From positions 248,001 to 312,000 of the forward strand of contig JAGTXK010000076.1 in the NCBI GenBank assembly GCA_019096195.1: 64,000 nucleotides of DNA, written 5' to 3'. The notes below the pieces were generated by a model that searched no databases, had not been told where the DNA came from, and was given only the letters and a program-made list of their open reading frames with translations. Below, one piece after another: positions 1-10,645 of this stretch; the stretch's first letter is position 1, and every line of letters begins with the position of its first letter. Source of the DNA: Boletus sp. NGJ (lineage: Eukaryota > Basidiomycota > Agaricomycetes > Boletales > Boletaceae). Both the position numbers and the translations under genes were made by a program.

Positions 1-419
1 AAGGTGTAATGAGTAACAGAAGGGAGATGGGACCTCGCCAGAGCAGTGCTTCTAAGCAAGACAGACACTGGGTCGGAGACAACTATAAGGCAGGACTAGG
101 ACGGATGAAGAAGCATAGGTTATGTACAAAAGGAGAAGTATGATTACTATAGTGAGGGTGTTACAAGTCCAAGGATATGAGGACATACTTCGAGGGAGAA
201 CGCGCCAGAGTTGTGGACAGAGTGCCGGAGTTGGACTTGTCGAATTACATGGGATATGACAACCACACTGAGTAAAACAATGAAGGCAGGAGGAGCAACA
301 AAGAGGAGCAATTGGCACAGGACTGATGGAAACTGGGGCTGAAGGACTATCATAGGCAGAAGGTGAAATGTGGGATGAGCTCAAAGGGAAGATACATTGT
401 AACTATGACAGAGGAAGAA
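1..419. other. AT-rich stretch, nothing recognised
   Basis: I see no recognisable gene here. The open frames on the minus strand are short, of odd composition and match no family I know. Given the copia fragment next to it, this may be more decayed transposon sequence, but nothing in it shows that directly. Confidence 0.4.
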
Positions 420-1250
420 ATTCTAGAGAAGGCTGTGCTTCTATGCAAGAAGTGGAGTGAGGGGCATGTAGTTGCTCAGAAGAGTTGCATGGGCCTTCCA
501 TAGAATGCTTGTCAAAGATGACATTATGTGAATTGAAGAATGAACATGCACTCAGCAGGCACAAATGAGGCAAGGTCAAGTTTGACTACAGGCATGGTGA
601 GGCATGTGATGTCTGGTCATTTAAATGCCACATCAAGGTGACAGAGGTTGTTTGTTATGGGAATGCACCCTAGAGACTCCCTCTGAAACAAAAGCTCACA
701 TCTTGCAGGGTTCCCCTTGAACTGGATCTCCCAACCTCTATTGATCATGTTGCCGACTGAGAGGAGGTTTGCCACAGCATCAGGGGTATAAAGACAATCA
801 TGAAGATGGATACAGACTGTTCTACCTCTGATGGACAGAGCAGCTATGTAATCCCCATGCCCAGCAGTATGTAGAGCACCATGGTTGGCAGTTTTCATCT
901 TGATACTATCATCAGGAATAAAGGTCCAGAAAAGGCTCCAGTTGCAGATCAAATGGCTAGTTGTGCTGGAGTTGGGGATGGTGCATGTCTCAGTAGCACC
1001 ATCAAGTAGGTGCAACTGCTCAGTATCATAGTGCAAGAGAGATCTTTGAAGTGGTTTGACTTGCATAATGAGACAATGTCTATGAACCCTCAGTGACACT
1101 TTGTGCTGCAATTTCTGATCCTTTCTTAGTCTCACTCTCCCTTCCCTTGCTATTGCCACCATTGTATTGCTTATCCCCTTTGTTCTTTTGCCATGGAGCT
1201 TGACCCTCCATGCTGCTATCCTTCCCATAGAAGTATATTATGTGTACAAA
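420..1250 (-). mobile_element. Ty1/copia retrotransposon fossil (protease to pre-integrase part)
   Basis: The minus strand reads as the middle of a copia-type polyprotein. It covers the end of gag, the retropepsin-like region with the typical downstream block around LHDCLYTPDAVANLLSVG, and the gag-pre-integrase region. Traces of the integrase zinc-finger region continue to the left. No long terminal repeats or reverse transcriptase were found, so only a fragment is present. It is broken, with several breaks, and looks old. The family call rests on recalled copia sequence patterns. Confidence 0.7.
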
Positions 1251-1943
1251 CCATCAAACCTGGTGAGGATTCCTATCAAAGGGCAAGAGTGGAGGCTGAT
1301 TTCATGGTGTTGACAGGGCCAGAATGATTAAAAGAGCATGAACAATGATGAGATGTTGGGTCATTAATAGACTAGACAGCAGTTGATAGAGAGGGGGGTG
1401 GGAATGGTGGTGTCGCCACCATTGACAATGAGGAAGGGTGTAGTTGAAGGGGAGTTTACAAACTCCAATATGGGAGTAGTGCCTGTTGACATGAAAGGTT
1501 ATTTACAAACTCCATTATGGAAAGTGGTGCCTGCTAACATGGCATACAGGAATATCTGGTGGTTCATTTTCAACTACTGTCCATATGGTAATATATTGGT
1601 AGATAAGTAGCTATTTATTCAGCATACAGAGATAATAGCAATTATTATTATTAAGAATAGCAAAAACTATATTCAAATATTAATATTTGGTGGATATGTG
1701 TTGCTTACTATGGCCAACAATGAGCATGCAGTGTGGGAGATGCCTGGGAAGTTGCCATGCATTAGGGTCCATGACTAAGCAGGAGATAATCTTTGATTCA
1801 TTCTAATGTGACAGAGATTGATCTTATTATCTAATCTATCTACCAGAAGTCTTGATTTATTTTTTAGGCCTAAGTTGGACTGCTGGGTGCAGCAGCAATT
1901 GCTGAAGTGCCATAGTAGTGCTTAACACCACAAATTAGCACAA
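1251..1943. other. AT-rich gap with a short tandem duplication
   Basis: No gene is recognised. Two imperfect copies of a segment of about 40 bases lie next to each other at about 1,454-1,493 and 1,501-1,541. They share the core TTTACAAACTCC and GTGCCTG. The stretch ends at the proposed target-site duplication of the large DNA transposon (1,944-1,953). Confidence 0.4.
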
Positions 1944-1953
1944 GCATGACACT

Positions 1954-2050
1954 CAGTGAAAACTGGGTATGACCCATTAATATCATATATGGGCCCATAT
2001 GGATTTATAATAGTTCATATCATCAGATCTTACATTTTCACACATGTGAT
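1954..2050. repeat. Left inverted terminal region of the large transposon
   Basis: It opens with CAGTGAAAACTGGG, whose arms CAGT/ACTG can form a small hairpin. A perfect 14-base palindrome, ATATGGGCCCATAT, and repeated TCATAT words follow. It pairs with the right end at 10,550-10,645. Repeated subterminal words are typical of transposase-binding regions in CACTA-type and Mutator-type elements; that role is inferred here. Confidence 0.65.
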
Positions 2051-2849
2051 ACAATCCAATCCAATCTTTAATACCCTCAATAAAGGTGCTCAATACACAA
2101 TCTTTTGATATTGTTGTTACTCTGTGTATCGGCCCATTAATGTCTCCAACACACCTCTGTGCAGATCACACATGTATTGTGCATATTATGCACTTCAGCA
2201 CTGCAAATTAAATGCATTATCTCTAGTATGCACTCCTCCAATACTACTACCAATCATAAATCAGAATGTTCTTTCAAAATGCTGCCAGAATCATCTACCA
2301 ACTTGTTGGGGGTGCTACCTAGCACTGGATATGTTCATGTCACAAGCATTGCAATGGTAAACTGACTTTCCAATCAAAAACTATGTTCTACCAGCACTGA
2401 ATGGATGCAAACAAGGATGAATGACACAGGATCAATACAATCAAGAAACTGCCTTCACTAGATGCTGCAAAAGCTTTATTTTCTGCCCCACAAAATCACA
2501 ACAAAGCTGGTTCTGGTACTAGCAGAGCAATTTCTTGAAGTGCACATCATGCTGTCAGTAAAAAAGCCTTGTCTAGGCAAGCTTGTGAAGGTTCTGAATA
2601 CCAGTGCCAAGTCAGAAAAAGAAAGTGTGTGCACTCAAAAGCCAATGACTTGGATGATTCAGAAGTACATAGATTATTTTGCAATTTTTCCTTGTACTTG
2701 TATAGAAGACAAAATTTGGTAGCCCCAACAACCCATTGAATGAGATTCAAGATCCCCAAGTCCTGTGTCTTGTGAACAATTCTCCTCTCCATTGTACTTT
2801 CCAGCATCTTTGACATTGTCTCCTCAGGCAAATCATTCAGAGGACCAGC

Positions 2850-5575
2850 TGGAAGAACCAATAATAGATGCAGGCTGCCAGATATTGATCTTGAAGCCCT
2901 TTCTCAAGCCACAGTCCTCCCAAAACTCTAAGATGCCATGAACCCCATTAACATCATCAGAAATGCTTCACTCAAAGATCCAATTGCAAAGATGACAGGC
3001 CCAATGCTTACTCAGATCCGAGATCCTCCTACTGCTCCCATATGGATTGAAAACCCAGGTGTTAGATGCTCCATCTCAACCTACAATATCTTGCACTTGA
3101 ACACAGTTCTCAAAATACATATCAGCAGATGATTTGTTCCATTTGGGAGAACTTTCTGGAAGCATATGAAATCAAGAACCTCATCTCATTTCCTGGAGTT
3201 GAGAATTTGATTGCTTCATACATTGGGATCAAACCTGTTGAACATGATATGTGTCCAAATTCATGCATTGAATTTACTGGACCTTATTTGGACCTCAAGA
3301 ACTGCCCTATACATGTATGTGGAAAATCATGCTGGAATGAGTCTAGGTGAGACACTATAGGCAGCCATATCAAGGTTCCTGCCAAGACCTTCATAACACT
3401 CCCCCTAGGACCACAAATTCAAGCTCTTTTTCAGGACCCTGTGACCACATGGTTGATGAAATATCTCTATGAATGTTCACAAGACATTCTTGATGAACTT
3501 GAACAGGCCATGAAGGTTGTGGTGCTTGATGATATTGTAATGGGCTGGAATTTCTTAGGAGGTGTTATTGCAGGGGACATCAAACAGCACAACATCATCC
3601 ACATGGCCTCACTCAATGGTGCTCAGCTGCATGAAGACAAAGAGTTAGATTGCTGGCTCTATATCTGGATTGTTCTCAACCTCACCTCAGATCATCAATA
3701 TCACAAGTCCCATGTTCTCCCTGGCAGATTCATTTCTGGGCCAAACAAACCAAAGAAGCTTGATTCATTTATGGTCATTGGCCTTCACCATCTATCTGCC
3801 CTATAGAGGGAAGGGCTCAAGATATGGGACTTGTCTCAAAACCAGGTTTTTAAGTCAGACATCTACTTTTTATTCATGACCACTGACTGCCCTGGGCTTG
3901 TACATTGGGATGGACTTGTTAGACACTGCAGGAAAAATAGCTGCCATTTTTATTGTGGTGTCAAAGGACGACACAAGGATACCTGCTCATATTACTATCT
4001 GGCACTCCTACTACCTAATAATAGCTGCAAAGGGACTAACCATCCAGATATATCCTCAGTTTCCCTTCCCCCTGCTGGTAATCAAAAATATTCTGCTAAC
4101 TTGCTCCACCTTATGTCCACACCAAATCAATGCCAGTTTGAGTTTCGTCAAACTGAAACTGGTATAATAAAACCTCCATTGATTTTTGGTCTCCTTCCCA
4201 CTTGCTCTCTTAGTGTACCCCTTTGCATAACAACTGACATCATGCACTTGGCAGGTAATCTTAGTGACCTTTTTATTTCACTCTGATGTGGAACAATCAA
4301 TTGTACACCAACTGACCACATTGAAACCTGGGATTGGATTGTTTTACATGATGATCTCTGGTGATTGAGCAAGCCAGCTATCATATACCTGGTACATTTG
4401 ATGCAAAGCCCTGCAATATTGCTGAGAAACTAAATATGGACTACAAGACATGGGAATTTCATCTATACACTTTTGGTCTTGCTCCAGCCCTCCTCTCTTC
4501 CCTTCTTCCCAAGTGATATTGGTGCAACTTTTGTGAGCTTGTATGAGGGTTCCAGATTCTCACCCAGCATGCAATCAAATATGAAGAAGTACTTCAAATA
4601 TGGGTACTACTAGCTGCTTGAGAGTGAGAATTCAAGGAATTGTACTACCAACACTGGAATGATTGACTGCATTTTATTCAATCTTATGTATATCAAGTTC
4701 TCCATCTTACCCCTGAGATATTGCAAAAAGAGCCAGGTATCTGTACTGCACAGAAGACTGTCGAGCAGATGATTGGGAACCTTAAACAAAAGATACAACA
4801 ACCATCTAAGTACCTTGTCAACTTTGCAAGGAAAGGCCTTCAACATGCACATGTAAATGCACTCCTTGCAGTGTTACCTGGCCTGGTTGAGTCTCACACT
4901 GTCCATGCATTTGATGCTCTTGACCTCAGCAATGGCTATGTACTCCTTCATAAACATGACAAGGTACCAGTCCTTCCATCTGATGGCACTATGCCAGCCA
5001 TTCTCAAATTTCTTGATCATCCAGCTGGTCCAATTCCTCATATCAGATGGTGGGCACATCTTCAATTATCAAATGGTCAAATCACTTGCAGTGCATGGCA
5101 TGAAAAATTAAAACCACTCAAAACATTGCATGTATCATGCATATTAAAAATGAGTTCTTTTTTTTCATCAATCGTGTACTCATTGTAGTAGTTTACTCTA
5201 GTCAACATGATTATGTTTGGAGAGGCTGTTTACTATGTGAGACTTGTGCTTCAAGATGTGAACAACAATCCCAGCTTTGCAGATGTTGCACTGATCCAAC
5301 CCTTCTCGCCACCTGACCAGAACATACTATGACTCTCTCATATGACTGTACCTTTTTGCTAGACAATGGAAGCAGTTTTAGTTGTGAATGTATGTGATAT
5401 TATTAGTGTCATTGCTATGATATCATACACACTTGGACAAGGACAAGGTATTGAGGAAGGTGAGGAAGTGTTCTATGTAATGGAGAGACCCAGTCTTGCT
5501 GTCTCTCATTTCTTGGGTAGAGAAGGGGCAGGAAATCTTGATGATGACATAGATCCAGATGAAAATGTAGAATAG
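2850..5575 (+). pseudogene. Decayed Plavaka/Tnp2-type transposase
   Basis: Across three forward frames the translation follows, in order, the transposase of agaricomycete Plavaka (CACTA-like, Tnp2) elements as I remember it. Landmarks are HDMCPNSCIEFTGP with a nearby Cys-rich patch (about 3,245), a stretch around DGD/AGDIKQHNIIHMASLNGAQLHEDKE (about 3,560-3,650), LPG..SGPNKPKKLDSF (about 3,720), a DCPGLVHWDGLV block (about 3,890), DIMHLAGNLSDL (about 4,240) and the C-terminal LSNGYVLLHK and NGQ..CSAWHEKLKPL blocks (4,930-5,120). An acidic tail ends near 5,575. It has many stops and frameshifts, so it is dead. Family members are around 900-1,000 residues, so most of the length is represented. 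No introns are needed. The N-terminus is not clear before about 2,930. Confidence 0.8.
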
Positions 5576-6228
5576 CACAGTCAATTGCATCAATTGCATA
5601 CAGAAACAATTCTACACCATGTATTGTACACTGCTTCTCGACCTCCACAGCTCAAGCACTCAACTGAAATGCTTGACATGTCCAAATCTACTTGGAAAAA
5701 GTGTCATGCATAGCTGTAGGCTTCTTGTACTTGCCAGATTGCAAAAGGTATGCAAAGCATGCCATCATAACACTGACCCATAGTTTCTTTGGGGGGACTA
5801 CCCCCCCTGTTGCAGTGATGATCACAACAGATTTAGTCTTAGTGTCACACAATATATACATCTTGAGAATTGATCACAAAGGATGCGTTGGTGGTGACAG
5901 GACCCCATAATTGCAGCCATACACATAGAGAGTGATGGCAGAAAGAGTGACTACCTATAGAAAAACGACAGTAGTGCTGTAAAGAATGTAATGGAAGGCA
6001 GTGGAGATGATAGCATAACATATGAAATGGCAAACTTGAAACTACATCTGCAAGAAAACATGCAAAAGAAGCCAACTAGTCTTTTGCTATGTATATGCAT
6101 TTCATACCATTGGATGAAGTGATGATGATTCTAAACTGTCCAGCATCAGCCTGTCTCTTTCATCCAGAGGATGTAGATGCCAGTGGGTGTATGCTCTCAT
6201 GGTTTGCAATTTGAGAAGGCATCTTGGG
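5576..6228. other. Transposon interior, no clear gene
   Basis: This lies between the transposase C-terminus and the reverse-strand zinc-finger block. Both strands hold only short frames with stops. It may contain the decayed 3' end of the reverse-strand passenger gene. Confidence 0.35.
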
Positions 6229-7107
6229 TCAAGCTGGAACACCAAATTTCTTCTTCTCTAGCACAGTAAGGATGACAGTTCTGATTATGTTCAAAGGGAG
6301 AGGTAATCCCAATAACTTCCCGGGATGTGCGTATTCTAAATGTAGGAGATTCAGGTGTTGCTCCATATTATATCTCCAGACTGCAGGTTTGGCATCAGTA
6401 TCTTTCTCACAATGAGTACAAAGTGTCACCAGTATCTAGAGTAAAATGACTGCAGTCCAAGGAGTGGGCATAGGCTTGACCATCAAGGATATTGAATGTG
6501 TATGGTAGTTCATTTAGTTTGCCATATAAGGTGTGTAGCCAAGGCAAGCTAATCTGGATGTTCAAATCAGGAGCAAGGTCCCACTAGAATGGTAATTAAT
6601 AACAAGAAGGATGGGGTGGTGGAGTATATACAGTTAAGTTGGAGTCAGAATCTGAGTTGGATGCAATGAATGGACTGCAAACATGGCATTCAGTTAAAAC
6701 TTCATAAAAAACTTGTAAGGCTTAACTAACGATGGGAATCAAGATGAGGGATGATTCAGAAAGCATAGGAGAAACAGATGGATGAGGTGTGGATGTGAGG
6801 GAGTCTAACATTGTTGCTATCTGAGAACTAATCGTGTTGAACTTCCTGCATTGTGTGCATACTGTGCTGTACAAGACTTGCAATAATAATGATTGCTGAG
6901 AATAGTGAAATGACTCATAATGGAGAGAGAAACAGAAAGTGAGATGCTGGATTTGACAAAGGCAAGGCAGTGAGGACAGAGAAAAGCATGAAATTTATTG
7001 ATAGGGGAAACAGTGAGAATGCTGTGTTGATACAACATCAAGAATGGAGCAGGAGAGCCTGTGTTGAGAAGATGCAATATTTGTGCTTGCAAGAGTTGGT
7101 TTGACAA
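6229..7107 (-). pseudogene. Passenger gene remnant with C2H2-like zinc finger
   Basis: Minus-strand reading frames show a block CTHCEKD followed by WRYNMEQHLNLLH (6,290-6,425), a C-x2-C ... H-x4-H pattern like a zinc finger. A proline-rich tail LPLPLNIIR follows. A second Cys-rich patch lies upstream near 6,890-6,990. Stops interrupt the frames between them. I recall similar W-x-YNM-x-H proteins as common hypothetical proteins near Plavaka-type elements in agaricomycetes, but I cannot name the family. It lies inside the proposed 8.7-kb element, convergent with the transposase. Its function is unknown. Confidence 0.4.
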
Positions 7108-8104
7108 ATGCTAGATAGACTAGATGGGATGAGGTCTGAGAGCAGTGAGAAAGAGGTCAAGGGAAATAACTTATATATACAGAATCAGAGACTGCCTCAT
7201 GGCTGCCTGCAGATGCCTCAGAATTATGAGGATTGTTTAATGTCTGGGAGAGTGGTGGCAGTGCACTGTCATCACTTACTGTAAGTCACTAGGGCCAAGT
7301 GCTCCAATGCATATGCAGTGTATGTGCAAACTCCATCACACATGTGAATGTATCAAGCAACTTGAGATCAAGCTTACTCAGGTTACTACCAAGTGCAACA
7401 CTCTCAGATATGATAGCTTTACCTAAATTGTACTAATCCCGCACTATTCTCTAGGAATGTAATGAATCAAAAGGGTGGTCCAGTAATTGACCCTTTTTTA
7501 TCTGACCGTCCTACTCAAGAATTGCATCCACATGTTAAGTTTTGGACAGTTCATAACTATGAGGGTTGGCTAGACTCTCCCCAGGCACAGCTAGCTCAGT
7601 ATGGGAAAGTGAGGAGGAGAATGGTGAGCCAGTGTCTGCCCAGAAATTAATGAACATCTGTGCCTGTATGTGGAATGCCTGGTCAGAACTCATCAATATG
7701 AAATGGGCCCCACAAGTTTGGAGGAAGCTGGATGTGACTGGCCAGGAATTCTTTCACTCACACATCGAACAATTGTACCCTCTTTTTAGATGTGCAGTAG
7801 ACCGATGGAAACTTGAGCAGTTGGCATGTACTTTCTATCCCATATGGTGAGCAGCCCACATTGACAAAAATGGGAACTGGATGATCAAGGAGGATAGAAA
7901 GAAGAGAAGATGCAAGGGCAAGGAGAGAGAGGGCTCTCTACCTGTCCTGAAAAAAATAGAAAAGCAGTGGTGAGTTGTAAATACATTGATTGCTTGAGTT
8001 CTAACTACAAAGGTTCTTAGTTTCTGGATTATGCAAATCTGTCAAAGACTCCAAATCTCTTCTTCAGCCTCCTGTTACCATGACTACAGCAACACCATAC
8101 AAAA

Positions 8105-8411
8105 GATCAACAAGTCAGTCACACCCGAGCCTGAGCTGACCACAACAAACAATAAGAATATTTCAACCTCTGTCAACCCAACTCCATCACAACACAGCAA
8201 CACCACACAGGAGATCAACAAGTCAGTCACACCCAAGCCTGAGCTGACCACAATAAACAATAAGAATATTTCGACCTCTGTCAATCTGTCTCCATCATAG
8301 GACAACAATACTGTGCAGAAGATCAACAAGTCAGTCACACCCAAGCCCAAGCTAAATGAAACACTTGCAGAACAGTCAAAGAAAAGTATTTTCAAGCCCT
8401 TCAATCCAATG
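8105..8411 (+). repeat. 108-bp tandem repeat (three units, last one partial)
   Basis: The word GATCAACAAGTCAGTCACACC recurs in near-identical form starting at 8,105, 8,213 and 8,321, giving an exact period of 108 bases. The period is 36 codons, so the repeat keeps frame and encodes INKSVTP.PEL and KNISTSVN blocks. The third unit diverges into unique sequence and is cut by the Tc1 insertion. Confidence 0.85.
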
Positions 8412-8413
8412 TA

Positions 8414-8627
8414 CAGTGGCTCAAAAAACTGTCCGCATGTTTGGTCATTTTTCACTAAACGCATTATTCCCCAATAACTCCTAACCCTTACCCTAACATA
8501 TAGGCGTATGAAATAAAGCACTGACCCTTGGCTTTCTATCCATTAAGGCTTTAAGACATATGAATAAGAATTGATGAACTGGCAGCCATTTCAAAACAAT
8601 GACTCATTCGGACAGTTTTTTGACTCT
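8414..8627. repeat. Left terminal inverted repeat of the Tc1 element
   Basis: The repeat is 214 bp. Its outer end (TCAAAAAACTGTCCGCATG) and inner end (the reverse complement of TCAAAAAACTGTCCGAATG) carry the same motif in opposite orientation, so the arm is itself bounded by a short inverted repeat. A CCTAACCCTTACCCTAAC run resembling the telomere repeat lies at about 8,480-8,497. Confidence 0.9.
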
Positions 8628-8775
8628 AAGTTTTGATTACATATATTGGACCCTAGCATGCTGTAATATGATTACATACATTTGGTAAGGCTTCTATTAT
8701 GTCACCATTATGTAACTGAGTGTCAGACAACATATATAAACCCCATCATTCCATGTTTATTTTCCCACCATTGCC

Positions 8776-9792
8776 ATGAAACCCATTTCCATCTCTCAAA
8801 GAAACAATATCATCTCTCTCTCCTCTCATGGGCTTTCCTCTAGGAAAATCTCTGCCCAAACTGGCCTAGGGAAGTCTACAGTATGCCAAGTGCTTCAGGA
8901 ACTCCAGCCAGAGAAGACTAGGCTTCTTGGTGGCTGTCCTTCCAAGCTTACCTCTACCAACAAAAGAGCTATTGTTCAGCAAATTATTACTGGCAAGGCC
9001 AGGAATGCTGTTCATGCTGCCCAATACATCAATACCATTATTGATACCCCTGTCTGTCCTCAGACTGTTAGAAATACTCTCAAGGAAGCCTCCTTAAAGG
9101 CTGTGGTAAAGAAGAAAAAGCCACTGCTTTCTAGTGGTCACAAGAAAAGAAGATTAGCCTTTGCTCTCAAGTACCAGCATTGGACTGTGGAGGACTGGAA
9201 GAGAGTTATATGGTCAGATGAGACCAAGATCAATAGGATTGGGTCAGATGGGCAAGAGTATGTGTGGAAAAAGAAAGGAGAGGGGCTAATTGCTAGAGAG
9301 GTCCAAGGCACAGTCAAGTTTGGAGGAGGTTCACTGATGGTATGGGGCTGCATAGGGTGGAATGGAGTGGGGATTTTGAGTGAGGTGGAGGGGAGAATGG
9401 ATGCTGAACAGTATGTGGCCATATTGGAGCAGGGGTTGCTGCAAAGCATGGAGGAATCTGGAATTCCAGAAGATGACATTATCTTTCAACAAGATAATGA
9501 TCCCAAGCATACCTCTAAAAGAGCCCAAAGATGGTTTGAAGAGCAAGGAATCAAGCTTCTGGACTGGCCTGCACAATCTCCAGACCTTAATCCCATTGAA
9601 CATACTTGGAATCACCTCAAGAGATGCCTCTCAGGTTATGAAAATGCTTCTACAGGTGTTCATCAATTGTGGGAAAGAGTAGTGGAGCAGTGGGGAAAGA
9701 TTGATGAGGAACAGTGTCAGAAATGGATAGAAAGTATGCCTAGAAGGATTGAAGCAGTTATCAAGGCCAAAGGAGCTCATACCAAGTACTAG
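8776..9792 (+). CDS. Tc1/mariner transposase, DD34E, intact 338 residues
   Basis: This cut-and-paste transposase would cut at the element's inverted ends and insert at TA. Residues 1-60 form a helix-turn-helix (SQRNNIISLSSHGLSSRKI) and a second DNA-binding helix set follows to about 115. The catalytic triad is visible: D148 in WSDETKIN, D240 in QQDNDPKH and E275 in SPDLNPIEH, with 34 residues between the last two (DD34E, as in Tc1). A basic KKKK and GHKKRR patch at 112-126 may serve as nuclear localisation signal. Length is normal for Tc1 (about 340). There are no stops or introns. The start is the first Met after the left repeat. GC content and codon use are more AT-rich than the host genes beyond 10.8 kb. 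Whether it is active cannot be told from sequence. Confidence 0.95.
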   Translation: MKPISISQRNNIISLSSHGLSSRKISAQTGLGKSTVCQVLQELQPEKTRLLGGCPSKLTSTNKRAIVQQIITGKARNAVHAAQYINTIIDTPVCPQTVRNTLKEASLKAVVKKKKPLLSSGHKKRRLAFALKYQHWTVEDWKRVIWSDETKINRIGSDGQEYVWKKKGEGLIAREVQGTVKFGGGSLMVWGCIGWNGVGILSEVEGRMDAEQYVAILEQGLLQSMEESGIPEDDIIFQQDNDPKHTSKRAQRWFEEQGIKLLDWPAQSPDLNPIEHTWNHLKRCLSGYENASTGVHQLWERVVEQWGKIDEEQCQKWIESMPRRIEAVIKAKGAHTKY

Positions 9793-9808
9793 ATACCTAG
9801 ATAAATTT

Positions 9809-10022
9809 AGAGTCAAAAAACTGTCCGAATGAGTCATTGTTTTGAAATGGCTGCCAGTTCATCAATTCTTATTCATATGTCTTAAAACCTTGGTGGATAG
9901 AATGCCAAGGGTCAGTGCTTCATTTCATACACCTATATGTTAGGGTAAGGGTTAGGGGTTATTGGGGAATAACACGTTTAGTGAAAAATGACCAAACATG
10001 CGGACAGTTTTTTGAGCCACTG
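9809..10022. repeat. Right terminal inverted repeat of the Tc1 element
   Basis: This is the inverted partner of 8,414-8,627, with the same outer and inner TCAAAAAACTGTCCG motifs and a TTAGGGTAAGGGTTAGGG run at about 9,940-9,957. It differs from the left arm at about nine positions. Confidence 0.9.
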
Positions 10023-10549
10023 TAAGTAACTCATCTTCTGTGTTTCAATACTAACTCAATATTAGGAATGCCCTCACCAATGCTGCCACCCAACTTGACA
10101 TCACCCTTCCACCAACCAGTAGCTCTGATGTAGTTTTTCCCCCAGCCAATTCCAATGCCTCCAAGTCCAATACCAGCCAGACAAATACAGCAAATACTCC
10201 CAAAGCAGTTTCATCAAAGAGAATCACAAAAATGCACCCTAGCCCTGCTCAAAATGGAAAGTAAATTATGTAACATTCACATACTGTTAATTTTTGCTAA
10301 GTGAGATATCAGGAACTTGTGTGGGCACCAATGGCTCAGAGCATTCAATGATACAAACAAAGGAACAACAGCCGAGTTCAAAAAGTACGACAATGGGTTA
10401 AGCAAGGGACAGTGAGAGGTAAGTCAAATCAGTACATTTGATCATTAGCTAATATAGTCATCCAGTTATATGATAAAGAAGTCAAGGAACTAGTAAGTAA
10501 AACATGCTTTCATAGCACCTGGCTGATAATCAAAAATAAGATATAATTT

Positions 10550-10645
10550 CCATTTTATAGGGATGATAGCATGAGATATGACATCTATATGACCTGCATA
10601 CTGGAGCACATATGACCCTAATGGGTTATACCCAGTTTTCACTGG
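10550..10645. repeat. Right inverted terminal region of the large transposon
   Basis: Read inward on the minus strand it begins CCAGTGAAAACTGGGTATAAC and then shows GTCATAT at three places about 20-30 bases apart. The outer CCCAGT/ACTGGG arms form a 6-bp hairpin. It matches the left end at 1,954-2,050, best over the first 26 bases. Confidence 0.65.

Larger units (their letters stand above)
8414..10022 (+). mobile_element. Complete Tc1/mariner element, 1,609 bp, TA target duplication
   Basis: Both ends begin CAGTGGCTCAAAAAACTGTC when read inward, and a TA dinucleotide flanks each side (8,412-8,413 and 10,023-10,024). The inverted repeats are about 214 bp each (8,414-8,627 and 9,809-10,022) and about 96% identical, with roughly nine differences, almost all transitions. 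Between them is one uninterrupted transposase frame. Terminal repeats, target duplication and coding frame are all in place, so it looks whole. It is nested in the passenger gene of the larger transposon and is therefore younger than it. Confidence 0.95.
7462..10263 (+). pseudogene. Transposon passenger gene split by a Tc1 insertion
   Basis: Three pieces read forward. The first (7,462-7,850) has WTVHNYEGWLDSP, and after a one-base frame change near 7,605, MWNAWSELINMKWAPQVW and VDRWKLEQL. I recall this pattern from unnamed agaricomycete proteins that occur with Plavaka-type elements. The second (about 8,031-8,411) is made of 36-residue repeats. The third (about 10,064-10,263) is a Ser/Thr/Pro/Asn-rich tail ending at a stop. 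The Tc1 element at 8,414-10,022 sits between the second and third pieces. Function unknown. One stop also falls inside the repeats (8,298). Confidence 0.45.

Noticed and set aside
52-384. Minus-strand frame at the window start as a continuation of the copia fossil
   Set aside because: I could not match it to any copia domain, so it was left unassigned.
8105-8411. CRISPR-like array
   Set aside because: The repeat units are continuous 108-bp coding units without spacers, and the genome is eukaryotic.
8084-8521. 145-codon minus-strand frame over the 108-bp repeats
   Set aside because: It is the shadow of the forward in-frame repeat and runs into the Tc1 arm. Its valine/phenylalanine-rich repeats come from the opposite strand.
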